Shown: piece by piece, positions 52,001-61,700 of the stretch
Position numbering within the stretch: the first letter of the stretch is position 1
How the letters are laid out: each line of letters begins with the position of its first letter
The notes under the pieces: generated by a model
The model's input: the letters and a program-made list of their open reading frames with translations, nothing else
What the model was told of the DNA's origin: nothing
The model's database searches: none
Program-made: the position numbers and the translations under genes
Origin: Fasciolopsis buskii
Taxonomy: Eukaryota; Platyhelminthes; Trematoda; Plagiorchiida; Fasciolidae
NCBI GenBank assembly: GCA_008360955.1
Contig: LUCM01004193.1
Span: 642,942-706,941, forward strand
Reading direction: 5' to 3'
DNA length: 64,000 nt

Positions 52001-52750
52001 CTTACTGACTGTTTCATTCAAACGAATCAACAACATTCGAAATAGTCAAATCCTCAAAGCACAACCGAAATGATATGATAGTTATCTGTGCATAAGCAAG
52101 TCTGTTTGCTGCATTAAAGTATTTTCCGCAATTAAAAAATCTCTTTCGGATGTTTTTCAATTATTCAACTAAACTGAAGTAAAAATTTCGATATTATGCT
52201 GATAAGGATGCAACATTTTTGCAAGTAACATGCAGGTTTTAGGATTAAACAAAGTATTTTATCATTCGAAACTGCTCATCTCAAGGCAATATTTTAACGA
52301 AATTAACTGACAGGGAGGATGACAAAAGAGGCATTTCAGCATCAACAAGATTAACTCGGCAGCACATGGATTCAGATATTAGGTAGTCTAGATTCAAGCG
52401 GAAGACTGCAAGCTCAGACTGTGCAATGCAATTTTCAGTTATATTTTAGACATTTAGGTTCTTCGATGGCAGTTTCGCATAGTAGATAAATAGGAAAGAT
52501 AAATTAACAGAGGAAATATTAGCTCACCTGGTTGTTAGAGCACATACTGCTCCGACAGCGATCACGTAGCGAGCAACGTTCCATCCAACGCTTTCAAAAG
52601 CATATGGCAACGGTGCAACAGTTGGAATTGAGTAGTAAGGAACCATCAAAGTGAGCACGGCTGAAATCGACGCGTAAGCCACAAAGCAGGTTAGCAGGCA
52701 GACCAAAATAGCTATTGGAATGGCTCGCTGCGGATTTCGAACCTCCTCGC
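21566..52750 (-). CDS. Cationic amino acid transporter (SLC7/CAT family), partial multi-exon gene
   Basis: Joined exons, in transcript order: 52750-52528, 48688-48549, 40056-39954, 39226-39071, (25655-25630, candidate), 25220-25042, 23315-23207, 21635-21566. The translation follows vertebrate CAT1/CAT2 from the loop before helix 7 to the last helix. It includes [54 protein letters not shown], a polar cytoplasmic loop, [25 protein letters not shown] and [15 protein letters not shown]. Family members are about 14-helix plasma-membrane carriers for arginine, lysine and ornithine; this part carries about eight helices. All junctions are GT-AG with matching phase if the micro-exon is accepted. Roughly 335 codons are recovered, against about 630 in human CAT1, so the N-terminal half is missing and probably lies upstream at or beyond the right edge. 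The final codons after exon 21566-21635 are also missing. CAT membership is near certain; the CAT subtype and exact substrates are inferred. Confidence 0.9.
21636..23206 (-). other. CAT intron
   Basis: 1.6 kb intron bounded by GTAAGT (minus strand, from 23206) and TTTCAG (ending at 21636). No other feature recognised; a plus-strand frame of 115 codons at 21870-22217 has no known match. Confidence 0.8.
23207..23315 (-). CDS. CAT transporter exon: [19 protein letters not shown] helix
   Basis: This 109-nt exon follows CATTCTGCAG and ends before GTAAGT, entering in phase 0 and leaving in phase 1. The translation is [37 protein letters not shown]. Human CAT1 at this place reads [37 protein letters not shown], a clear residue-by-residue match (P-x-LP-x-L-x-I-x-x-N-x-x-LM, W-x-x-x-x-WM-x-x-G). 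The initial Met is internal to the protein, not a start. Confidence 0.93.
23316..25041 (-). other. CAT intron
   Basis: 1.7 kb intron bounded by GTGAGA and TCTGCAG, phase 0. Nothing else recognised. Confidence 0.8.
25042..25220 (-). CDS. CAT transporter exon: two C-terminal helices
   Basis: This 179-nt exon follows CTTCCCACAG and ends at AAG|GTGAGA (phase 0). It encodes the hydrophobic stretch [14 protein letters not shown], the polar link [10 protein letters not shown], a second helix with [19 protein letters not shown], then [13 protein letters not shown]. The order helix, charged loop, helix, (R/Q)QPE-x(n)-(L/V)(T/S)FK(V) is that of the late helices in human CAT1, where the equivalent is WRQPESKTKLSFKVP. 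The reading frame is fixed by that motif and by direct phase-0 continuation into exon 23207-23315. Confidence 0.9.
25221..25629 (-). other. CAT intron (short) if the micro-exon is real
   Basis: 409-nt intron between the candidate micro-exon donor GTAAGC and the CCCACAG acceptor. If the micro-exon is wrong, this is simply the end of the 13.9 kb intron. Nothing else is seen. Confidence 0.5.
25630..25655 (-). CDS. Candidate 26-nt micro-exon of the CAT transporter
   Basis: The upstream exon ends in phase 2 (CA|) and the downstream exon enters needing one prior base (N|TG). Direct joining shifts the frame and hits a stop, so an exon of length 2 mod 3 must lie between. This 26-nt segment has a CCTTCAG acceptor and a CG|GTAAGC donor. 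It completes CA|A (Gln), reads LFHERRIF, and leaves a G that gives Val at the start of [14 protein letters not shown]. The basic HERR before a helix fits a cytoplasmic helix border, and the loop length then roughly matches human CAT1. Similar chance segments are possible in a 13 kb intron, so the call is tentative. Confidence 0.4.
28023..28086. repeat. (TAG)n trinucleotide microsatellite
   Basis: About 16 perfect TAG/GTA units, followed by TAATAG variants. It lies inside the long CAT intron; in the minus-strand transcript it would read (CTA)n. Confidence 0.95.
31390..33000 (+). mobile_element. Decayed RTE-type non-LTR retrotransposon (endonuclease + partial reverse transcriptase)
   Basis: The remnant is readable only by moving between frames, so it is a dead copy. 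In order: [18 protein letters not shown] (31471 onward) and ISRLKR, the start of the AP-like endonuclease; about 31576-31731 with [19 protein letters not shown], an in-frame stop, then [12 protein letters not shown] (family GDFNAQVGYL); the endonuclease motif [10 protein letters not shown] with SDH at 31977-31985; the linker [16 protein letters not shown] and RWAEHF (about 32430-32510); PTEMEV (about 32596); and reverse-transcriptase start VPI...[16 protein letters not shown], then [15 protein letters not shown] (about 32917-32960). No catalytic YADD block follows, so it is 3'-truncated or decayed beyond recognition. Order and wording match RTE elements abundant in flukes. It lies in the intron 25656-39070, antisense to the CAT gene. 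Confidence 0.85.
33053..33069. repeat. (AC)n microsatellite
   Basis: A short AC dinucleotide run directly beyond the last recognisable RTE sequence. Confidence 0.9.
38600..38880 (+). repeat. Long hairpin (inverted-arm) dispersed repeat, copy 2
   Basis: Same element as 17432-17710, in the opposite orientation. The left arm (about 38674-38767) and right arm (about 38790-38875) are reverse complements, with GCGTTGTTGGTAGATGTAAT at the left and its complement at the right. The left flank (about 38600-38673) matches the right flank of copy 1 reversed, including GCGCCATGTATTGGTTTTAA. Copy 2 lies in the intron 25656-39070, about 200 bp downstream in transcript order of exon 39071-39226, and its hairpin would form in the CAT pre-mRNA. 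Confidence 0.75.
39071..39226 (-). CDS. CAT transporter exon: variable hydrophilic cytoplasmic loop
   Basis: This 156-nt exon follows GTGACTTCAG and ends at GCCA|GTGAGT. Its first base completes the Arg codon left by exon 39954-40056 (CG|T), and the frame stays open to a phase-2 end. It begins (R)[18 protein letters not shown] and contains [13 protein letters not shown] and NQPS. The sequence is polar and poorly conserved, as expected for the large cytoplasmic loop that follows the VLILR helix in CATs (RYQPEQPNLVYQM in human CAT1). The call rests on position, splice sites, matching phase and composition rather than on a signature. The exon is only 727 bp downstream of the previous one. Confidence 0.75.
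39227..39953 (-). other. CAT intron
   Basis: 727-nt intron, GTAAGA to GACTTCAG. Short frames on both strands are unmatched. Confidence 0.75.
39954..40056 (-). CDS. CAT transporter exon: [10 protein letters not shown] helix
   Basis: This 103-nt exon follows TCATCATCAG and ends at TTCG|GTAAGA. It enters in phase 1 (G|GA, Gly) and leaves in phase 2 (CG|). It encodes [18 protein letters not shown] followed by [16 protein letters not shown], which aligns with human CAT1 [32 protein letters not shown]. The [10 protein letters not shown](L/F)AYSLVA stretch is diagnostic of the family. A longer open frame overlaps here on the same strand in a different frame, but only this frame matches the family and joins the neighbouring exons. 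Confidence 0.93.
44700..44810 (-). repeat. Partial copy of the hammerhead-bearing repeat, inverted to its neighbour
   Basis: The plus strand here (CCGTCCAGGTCAGCCAGACT, then TACCGATTTGAGCTTGTTC) matches the plus strand at about 17265-17310 (CATCCGGGCTAATCAGTCTT, then ACCGAGTTAAATTTGTTC). It is therefore a minus-oriented fragment of the same family. It sits about 120 bp from the plus-oriented copy at 44931-45140, and the ribozyme part is missing. Confidence 0.5.
44931..45140 (+). repeat. SINE-like repeat with degenerate hammerhead core, copy 2
   Basis: Plus-strand copy of the family at 17101-17427. It has GGGTTCAAACCC (B-box-like, about 45019-45030), CTGATGA (45047-45053), a stem-loop AATCT-ACTG-AGGCC, and GAAAC (45068-45072), then GAGCCTGGTGC. 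Two of the five stem II pairs are now A/C mismatches, and the expected GUC cleavage triplet before CTGG reads AGC, so the ribozyme is probably inactive. CTGATGA-stem-GAAAC-CCTGG is the layout of type I hammerheads of trematode short interspersed elements. Confidence 0.7.
48549..48688 (-). CDS. CAT transporter exon: [11 protein letters not shown] cytoplasmic loop
   Basis: This 140-nt exon follows CTGCTCAG and ends before GTAAGT. Its first base completes the Ser codon begun by exon 52528-52750 (AG|C), and it leaves in phase 1. The translation runs [20 protein letters not shown], then [19 protein letters not shown] and TVISGVFA. [21 protein letters not shown] is a signature of the CAT subfamily; in vertebrate CAT-2 this is the segment swapped between the high- and low-affinity splice forms (family knowledge). 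I found no second alternative copy of this exon in the flanking introns. Confidence 0.93.
49490..49565 (+). repeat. tRNA-derived SINE remnant with B box
   Basis: AGCAGAGCACACGCAATGCA and GCGCCGGTTCGAATCCCGGC match the 3' half of a tRNA, with a canonical pol III B box (GGTTCGAATCC, about 49542-49552). The T-arm pairing is imperfect and there is no acceptor stem, so this is a SINE or tRNA pseudogene. It lies in the intron 48689-52527. Confidence 0.45.
49850..49890 (-). repeat. Third hammerhead-like core, degenerate
   Basis: The complement reads CTGATGAATCCCAACAAGGA followed by CAC, close to the schistosome S-alpha core CTGATGAGTCCCAAATAGGA that continues CGAAAC: three differences in the first 21 bases. 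The stem II TCC/GGA is kept. The conserved GAAAC has decayed (ACAGT), so it cannot be a functional ribozyme. I see no clear SINE body around it. Confidence 0.35.
49960..50100 (+). mobile_element. Possible RTE reverse-transcriptase 3' fragment
   Basis: One frame reads [19 protein letters not shown], which resembles the late RT block of RTE elements (VRxVLLYGxExWPLRxxD). The resemblance is limited to about 15 residues and the flanks are not convincing. It may be a separate, heavily mutated insertion in the intron 48689-52527. Confidence 0.25.
52528..52750 (-). CDS. CAT transporter exon: helix 7 and start of helix 8
   Basis: This 223-nt exon follows a TTTTCAAG acceptor and ends at CAG|GTGAGC. 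It enters in phase 1 (previous exon supplies a G, giving Gly) and leaves in phase 2. It begins (G)[15 protein letters not shown], the strongly conserved cytoplasmic loop of CAT proteins, then a hydrophobic helix with [20 protein letters not shown]. Next come VPYY, an extracellular loop with [11 protein letters not shown], and [15 protein letters not shown] leading into the next helix. Human CAT1 has the closely similar stretches GEEVKNPQKAIP, FIAYFGVSAALTLMMPY and PLPDAFKHVGW at the same place. There are no internal stops. It is the most 5' exon found in the window. Confidence 0.93.
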
Positions 52751-55700
52751 CTTGAAAATAAAGATGGGTTAGAAGATAGGGATGAAATGCTCATCAGAGC
52801 TTTGTGAGCATGGTACTCGTGTATTGAAATACATTCTTTCGAAATTTGTTTTACCGTTTTTACTATTTTTTGCGGTTACCCTGCAGCGGATTGCATTCAG
52901 AAGTAACTAAACATAAGTAAAAGTGTTTTTCTGTCATAAATCTAAAGTGAAATTAAGTCGTAATTAATGATCAAGAGCGAAACGCAAAACAAATCAGAGA
53001 AAATTTCGGTTTTCTTCAAAAACAGTCTCCACAATTCAAACGTGCTTCATAAAGACGCAGTGGATATGCAATTTTCTGAGAAAAACTTAACAAAGTTTCG
53101 GTCAATTTGGAAAATGATACCTCTAAAATTCGTCAACCTAGACAGGAGTGCTCGAGAAAATGACAAAATAAAACATGACATTGGATAGGTAGTTCATCTG
53201 ACAATCAGAAATGAACTACGCAAACAGCCCCATAAAATGAACAGGAACTGTCTTTGAAATTCCTAGGCTCCTTCTTCTTCGCATTTCGTTCATAAAGGAT
53301 TGTAACTGATAAGTTTAGCTTAGGAGAGCCAATTCCAGGTTAATCTAACCTTTTAAACACCTGAAGACGAATCCCCGTGAAAGAAAATCGCAAATTACAA
53401 ATGTACTTTGCATCTTTTATCCATGCAAGAAAATCCCATTTCTCGAAATCATCAATGTTCCAAACTGCTGTAGTCACACTCATGGAATATATTCCCACTA
53501 AGCACTTCGAATTGCCCTCCACTGATAAGGAAATACATATTTATTAAAAAAGCCATGTCAGTGGAGGCCATATTCTGCCCATGTATCGGTTACTCCGAAC
53601 AGCCTTTTATAAACTGTTTTTATTCAGATACCACCACTAACAAGATATTCCACCATCTGAATATACAAAGGTGAGATTCGGTAAATTTTATTAATTTCCT
53701 ATGCTGCTAATTGATTTTGTTAGGGACAGAAAGTGGTCATAAAGTGTGCAACACTTTCAGGGTTTTCAAAGAATTCCTAATCAATATTTTGTTGTTCTGC
53801 GTTTAAGCGGAAGGATCAATTAACAACCTACTTCATTTTCTGATCTTTCAGTTACTTGGATGGGAATAACATAAATTCCACAGGTCTACCTCAGTGCATT
53901 TTTTATGCTAGATTACTAACTAACTCTGGTGTCAACTTGCAGCTCAATTTTAATGGAAATATAATCCAGCGAACTCGGTTTTTTATGATTACTTTCCACA
54001 AACTGTAACTAAAATTGATGCTGAATATATGGTCAAATAGTTCAATGCCGATGCAACACTAAGCAAAACAGCCACAGTCAACTGGGATGTAAAACTCAGA
54101 ACTCTCATTTGGAGAAGCGCAATAAAAGCAGACGTATTGCAATGCTCCCACTGTTAAAAACATCATTCCAGACTATAATACGCTAAAGCGAACGTAACAC
54201 ATTTGACGTATGGACTTAACCATACTTATTTCGGAACAACACCTTAGCGGATAAATTTGGATAAACCATTTGACTAATCACAAGTGATTGAAATTTCGAG
54301 ATGAAATGTAGAAACAAACAAATTTTTTAGGAAAAATTAAAGGATTCTAAATTTGATTACTTAAATTGCAGAAACACTTTGAAGTTGAGACAGCAACTAA
54401 CATCTGACTGGGGAAAGAAGGGATAAAATTCATTCTACAGTTCAGAAACTTTATTAAAGGACGAAGCTCGGAGCCACAATTAAGCTAAAATCGGTATTGA
54501 ATTTGTCTGCTGACAAATTCACAGGTAATGAGCAAAAATATCCTGCAAAAGGTCATCTGCAAAGAATAGCGAAACCGAAAATGTTTTGGAATGCATTGAA
54601 GAGAGTGTGATATGTGGTCCCTCATGGGTATTTACCTTAAATTAACTATTATGCAAACATCTATTCTTTAAGTGGGATGTAGAGAAACCACTACTGTGCT
54701 TTACGTGTTGTAGTAATTTGCAACGGTGCGTTAAAAACTATCCATTGTCAGCTTCATTTAATGGACGCACATGCAAATCGTGTGGTGCAGTATGTTGAAT
54801 TTTTGAATTCCAAATGGCCACAGAACGTAATCACAAAAAGCCTGCTTAACATCGAGGTAAAAGAACTTCTGTACACTGTCAACTAAGTTGATCCACCACT
54901 CGAATTAAGACGAAATGCCCTTACATTATTAGGCTTTTTGTGAAAATAAACGTTAGTTTGCTTTTGTTTCCTTTTGGTCTTCTCGCGGTTTTGATGTGGC
55001 TCGGATAGTATCTCCGGATAGCACTTATAGTTTGGGACTTGCACCTCACCTCACGTTTCTAACATTTCTGAATCAGGCTACGTGAGAAAACGATATCCAT
55101 TCACACTAATTCGCAGCTATCAAAACGAAGTTCTTCCTTGTCAAATTTTACTCTGTGATGCACACAGTGGCTTGTTCTTTTATCATTTTTGGTGAGAAGA
55201 AAAACTAAAAGAACCATTCAAACTACTTTAAGCGATTTGATAAAGCCTACAGCCGCTGTATGAACCGGATGCTTAAAGTCAGCAACACTGAAGTCGGTTG
55301 TATGTGTATTCCAGGTAACATGAAAAAGTTATAAAGTGAACCCGTAAAAACAGTAATTAACTGAATTAATTTAACTTCACTTGAATGTTTGAATGTTTTT
55401 ATCTTCGAAATCTGTTTAATTTTTTTCAACAGTTCCCAAAACTAGCTGAGATTTCTGACCGTTCCAAATGACAGTTTACATTTAAACAAATGAAAATAGA
55501 GATTCAAATAATCGGAACCAAAGACTAACATTTCTACAAACCATAAATAAAACTCACGGACAGTTTATGCGGTTATCAATGTAGTGTCTCTGATGACAGA
55601 TAAAATATAAACTTTGGGCTTGCCAGTGTGCATAAAATGATAAATAAACAGAATCAATTCAGAGCGCCAGAAACATTCTTACCAAACCTACTATGTCAGT

Positions 55701-58700
55701 CATAAACAATAAAAACCTTTGCATTTTTCAGTCAGTTGACTGCTCTTCCATTCACTTGTTGGCAGAGTTACAAACGTCTGTTACTCTTCCAGGGACATTC
55801 TTATTGGTTCAAAATCTGCTTACATGTCCAGATACCCCGATTCTGTTGCACTGAAAAACCTTTTTTTGTTATTATTCTCAGATTTTTGGTATTCGTGAGA
55901 CACTAGGAAGCATCAGTAAATATCATGAATGTATTATCCTGATTCCCTTGTTATATCTGTTTGTGGACGGAAATGAGGTCGGTTTAATTTAGTGAATTTA
56001 ATTGTTTAGGTAAACTAGCCAGAGAACGAGAAATAAAATCCTACTGGTGTATGCAATTTTCATTTTTAGAAGGGATTTTAGGATTTATCCTAGTTTGCAA
56101 TCATAACTTAAAACAACCTCAACTGAAATGAGACACTATTGATTGTACGCAAAAGTCTATACAATGCAATACAATACAGTAGGACAGAATCACTTGATTT
56201 GTGAAACTTTCTGCCCAGGATTTCGTCCGCATTCTTAGGCTAGGGTTAATTATGTTTTTTAATTTAGATGTTTTACGACAACTGGGGTCTAATAATCAAG
56301 AGGAAAGACATTTTAGTGCAAGAAGGATCTTGATTTATATATCTAAAATGAGATATTCTCAAGGTCATTTCAGCGCGTTGTAATCACGATGTTGAAGCAG
56401 TGATCGAGAAACAGCAAAATGTTTTGGCACCATAGTACAGAGGATATTAAATTGATTAAAATGTACGGTGAACTTGGAATGGTTTGCTTAAAAAGTTCTT
56501 CATTATGAACTAAAAGAGGCCACAACTTGCACAACAATAAACCAATAAATTATGCAAACAGCATGCCTCTCATTGGGGAAATTAATCACATCCAAAAGTT
56601 ACGGCAAAGTCACCTACATTCGTGTTAAAATAATACTTCAGAAGCTTTCTTCTAATACTGAAGCAGATTATTACCGGTATTTCATGTTCCAATGTCCAGA
56701 TAGAGTTGAATAATATCAGAACACTCCAAGTGTCAGTGGGCAGGGGGTTTGGATTAAGCGCGCAAGAAAACAGTGGATATGACTGGTCTGCACCATAGCA
56801 GAAATTGTTGAGCTCCCTAATTTGGCGATCTCATAAATCAGTTCATGGATGCAGGACTTGTGACGACCAGTAGAAAACTTGAAAACGGACATTTTAGGGT
56901 AAATATCTTTGAAAACCTTATCCCGCTTGCTCACTCCCTTCCATGGTGTTTTCTCTAACACAAGTAAAATGGGAAAATCCTTGCGAACGATTCAAAAGAG
57001 TATGTCCTATGGATAGAAGATATCTCGTTGTTGTGGTGGCGGAGATATTATCTTCGTTATAAGAATGCAAACAACTTAAAAAAGGAACGGGGTCATCAAA
57101 AGAAGCTCCTTTTTACACCACCAGAATTTGGCACAAATGTTATCCTGAGTAGGATGATTTTCTTTTAATCTGACGAAAAATATGCTACATATAAAACACC
57201 TGGGCAGGAATCTTGGTCCTTCCCAAAATATATCGTGAAGTGATAATTTAACCTACTACTAATCAGCGGATAATGACGTTAAATACTGGATCTTCCTCGG
57301 TTATGAGACAAGAGCGATTTCATACTCTCAATGCTGGACCTCACATTAAAATGACCAAACGATTAGTAGAGAATAGTGGCAAACACATCGATTTCCATTA
57401 GTTATTGATGGCGAATTTTGACCATTGCAAACACCAAATGTTTGTGAGCAAATCTCACTTTGTTCATTCTAGAGGGTTTGTGATGCATCATGGTTGAAGT
57501 AAATATCTGGTAGCCAAAGTGGAAAATAGACTAAATTTCGGAACTATTTGTGAGTTAGACAGAAGGAAAGCTTAAAATGTACTACAGAGGAGATTTTCCA
57601 ATTCTTTGTAAATAAAAGGAATATAAATTCAGTTATTTGTTTCGTTATACTGTTGTCTACCGAAACAAAAGTATTCATGTGATGCTTGTTACACGAGTTT
57701 CAGCAGTCTCTGTGTATCATCAAGCACATCCGATTTGGTCACTTCATTTTGTTTGGTTCAAAGTAAACAGTCCAATGTAAGAACAGAGAGCTTTGTTTTG
57801 TGTGCTGATCACTTTCATGGGAATTATTGTCTCGTAGATTCATATGCATGTTAGTTCATATATACGTCTGATTACTTGTATATTCACTAGGAATGAATCT
57901 CTATCAAATCCAAATATATCATTGTAAAGCTGTCGCATTGCAGTATTAACCAAAATATGCTGAATACGCAACGCAATGGTAACTTAAGCCCCGGGAACAA
58001 AAGTTGTTAACCGAGACTATGCGGGATTACTGTCAAATGATTTTAACATATGAATTGCCTGAAGATTACGAAGAACTGTTGCCACTTAATTATTAATCCT
58101 CCTGTCTACTAGTATTTTAGTCAGCATTTTGATATTCCAGCGAAACATTCCACGCTGATTAAACGATAAAATTAAGAAATTGTAGTGACTAGTCAGTCAG
58201 TTATCACAGCTGACCAAGTATCTGGTGGTCCCTATCCAGATTTTGTCGGTTTCGGTTAGTTCCCGCTTTCTGATGGCCTCTGGATGATTTTATCTCAAAA
58301 CTATTACGAATGTCTGATCGTTATATGACACAGAAGAATCCAGAGGACACATTTTGCCTGGTATAGGAAGAAAACCGCAGAAACAGCTGAGAATAATTTC
58401 GATGAAGCTGCTTCATTCAAAAAAAGACGAAAGCATTAGCAAATGTGACATAATATATTCAGAGACTTTAGATATATCGGGTGGTTTGACCTTGCGGATA
58501 ATAGCTGCGCAATAACTGTCAGTGTGCGAATAGGACATTGGAAAATGTTCCCCATAAAACTTAAAATTCAGAAATAAAGCACGCAGTACTTTTTTCCAGG
58601 GTACCTAGCCAGGTAGCATAGTCATTAAGCAAGAAATTGAAAGTTTGTCCACTGACTGTCCTCCGTGAAAAAGTCCACAGATTGATGTAGCTTTCTATTT

Positions 58701-61700
58701 TATAAAGAGAGTGTCAAATTCAAATTTTAACTTGAGGTATACGTGTTGGTATGAAATGCTGAAGAACTTAAGAACTTGCCCATTTGCCGGTAAGAGTTCG
58801 TTGTCCGTAATTAATACCAGTCGACGTTTCCAGCTGGATGTTCATTGACCGAGTTGGCTGATTATTTCTGTTTCCGCACTTCAGCAGTATAACTTACTTT
58901 ATTATCAAGACCATAAAAATAATCGTGCTTCATATTTCGCACGCCTGTCTGCGGTCACGGTGTTCTATTACAGTTTTTATAATTTTGTCTCCTGAGAGTT
59001 TTATAAATCCTTTGCACTTAATTAGCCTATGTACACTAAAACAAAAATTCTACAACCGGGGGTCTTCACTGACCAAAAAGCAAATTGTTTGCACTGAGCT
59101 CAACTCAGTCTGGCGGACCTCATTAGAACTGGGTGCGGGGGAAATTTCATGCAAATCCGAACTAGCGGAGACGTAGTCACCAGTACATCAGTGGCTTCAG
59201 CGCGGGAATTATTGAAACATATCTGATGAAGATCCGAATTCCAGGAAGCTGATGATTACTAGTTGGACCTTTTAGGCTTGCCGGTTGTGGTTTAGGCGAC
59301 TCATCCGAAAGAGTAAGGGGAAAAAATAGGTTCCAGGTTTGGTGAATTACTTCAGTAGTTTTTCACCGCACAATTATACTTTTCTTGTTGCCAACAAGTT
59401 GACTCTAGCAGATCATAGGCAAGCCAAAAACATTCGCTACACTCATTTTTCACTATCATGCTAATTTTGAGAGAGGAAACCTTGATTACACATCAATGAC
59501 CAAATTTCTAAAGATCTAGGGAGGAAATTCAAGCATTCATAAATTGAGACGAAAGCAAGGGTTCATCTGAAAGCAGCTACCGATTTTCGTAATCCATTAA
59601 TACAGCTTTGACCGTGTGACCGAAATGTCACTATATTTTTACTTCATCAGGTCTTGCAATGGCTTAAAGTCTTCGCTACCTCTTCATCTTTCGTTTTGCT
59701 CACCTGGATTACAGTGATCAAATAATTTTCAAAGACGATAGGTAGTTAGGACTTGATCAGGCGATTTCCTTTGGTTTAAATCCAGCTGCACTGGGTTCGT
59801 GACATGTCATCATATGATAACGTAACGGAATGTGTGTTCAGCTGCTCGAAGACAACTGCCTTCTTGCACTGTCAATTCAGACGGCTGAGTTAAAAACTAA
59901 CGCGCTGCGTGCAATTAGATGTTATACGTATAGCTGCTGACTTCCTTATCACGCATTGATAACCGATTCGTTGCATGTAGAAATACTGACTGAGAAGCTC
60001 AGCAGGTGTGACTGACGGTTGACTCAAAAGTGTTTACCGATCTAGATCAGGTTTGTATTTTCGTCTAAGTGATGCGGAACATGCAACTTGCAGATTAGAT
60101 CGTGTTTTCCATGGATACGATTGTAGGAGACTCCTGGATTCACGACTGCCTTTCCAGTATTGCTGGTTTACCAATAGGGTCTTAGGCTATTTTGAGTTCT
60201 CCTTTGTAAGTTTTGCCGTAAGAAATATGGTTTAACACTGATTTTAAAGTTTTCATTTTTCGGATGGATATATATGGGTGAGGCGTGAATAATACCGGGA
60301 TAGCAGAGAAGCTCGACCGAATTCCCTGAGTGGAAAGCTGTTCTTGGGCTTTAGAAGGCAGAATCCTGCGAACTTGCGTTCATTTTTATTCTAACAACCA
60401 CAAGAAATGTAATAATGCAGTGCGGCGTTACTGCGTAGATGAAATGAGCACCTGGTAAGCATAATGTTTTCCCGTTAGAATAATTTTGACATGGGGTTGC
60501 ATCACATTCTTGCTGACAGAGGGGTACTCTCCCAGTCCACTTATTTTTGGGCGTTATTTTACTCAGAAGGAAAGTTGCTGGGATAACTTACTCTGGAAAT
60601 CTTTCCAGATTTTGGTAAAATGGTAAACTGATTCTTTGTTTTTGTGACATGTGCATGAAACAGGAATGTTCAGCATGATCGATCAGTCCCTGGGGTTACG
60701 CAAAACAAAGAAAATAGCCGATGAACAGAAATTTCCGGGTAATTTATAACATCTCTATCTCATTGTTCAAAAGTGGATGCTAATTTCAGTTTTAAAACAG
60801 AACATCAAGGATAACGTGAACGTGTGTTAGCAGCATGCACCTTACAGATCGAAAGACTCACTAGTGCTAAAAGTGTAAACACATGATTTGTAGCTATATA
60901 CTTTTTCCATAGCACACCACCTTCGTTGGTCAAATGAAACTTGTTCAGCAACACGATTCCAGTTTGCACTAGAAGTGTGACCGCTAACCGTCTGAAGTAA
61001 TGCCCAATGAAGTTCGTTCGCCTAACTTATCGCATTGGTCAAAGTGATTCCAGTTTATGCAGCGTATCGTTTTATTCTGCCTAATAAATTTGTGATTTGC
61101 TTTTCATCACTTTTTACCATGGCAATTTGGGCTTCGGTGAACATAAAGTTCCTCTCTTGTGTCATATTCATTCACGTGATAGAAGAAACTGCCCAACCGA
61201 ACCGCTTCAGAACAACCACAACTAAAGTATTTTAGAATGCATGGCATCAACTGCAATACGAAGTAAAATTTACATAAATCTTTTTCTCTTTGGTTATCCA
61301 AAAGTGATAGGATTTTGGTAGTCTCTCTGAAGATTTGGTCTGTGTTTAAGTTTCTTTCTGGTTTAATCTTGGGGAACAGTCCTACTTCGACATCCCCACT
61401 ACTAGCAGAGATAATCCAGCACCGGCAAACTGCTTTGGTCTATAATCGAAAGTTGCATACAACTGGCATCAGATTTTAGGACCCAATTAACGATTCACTG
61501 TCACTTGCAACCTTTGGAACTAAATTTAATGTCAGGCTTTTGGTTTAATTTCTCCTATAACTACGAATCTCACATCGATCTCCACATTTACCCTCAAGGA
61601 TTTTGTTTACACCCCGGACTTGTTCGACTACATACCTGCGCTACAAAGCATCAACCCTGTGTGCTCCCAAGTTGTACTTTCCCGAAACGGGAAATAATTA

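Larger units (their letters stand above)
48689..52527 (-). other. CAT intron (3.8 kb)
   Basis: Bounded by GTGAGC and CTGCTCAG. It holds the SINE remnant at 49490-49565, the third hammerhead-like core and a doubtful RT fragment. Confidence 0.8.

Noticed and set aside
59223..59260. Two CTGATGA motifs close together
   Set aside because: Neither is followed by a foldable stem and GAAAC.
59690..59760. Strong minus-strand donor (CCAG|GTGAGC) as the end of an upstream CAT exon
   Set aside because: The frame before it has a stop with no acceptor in between in the best frame, and there is no CAT similarity.
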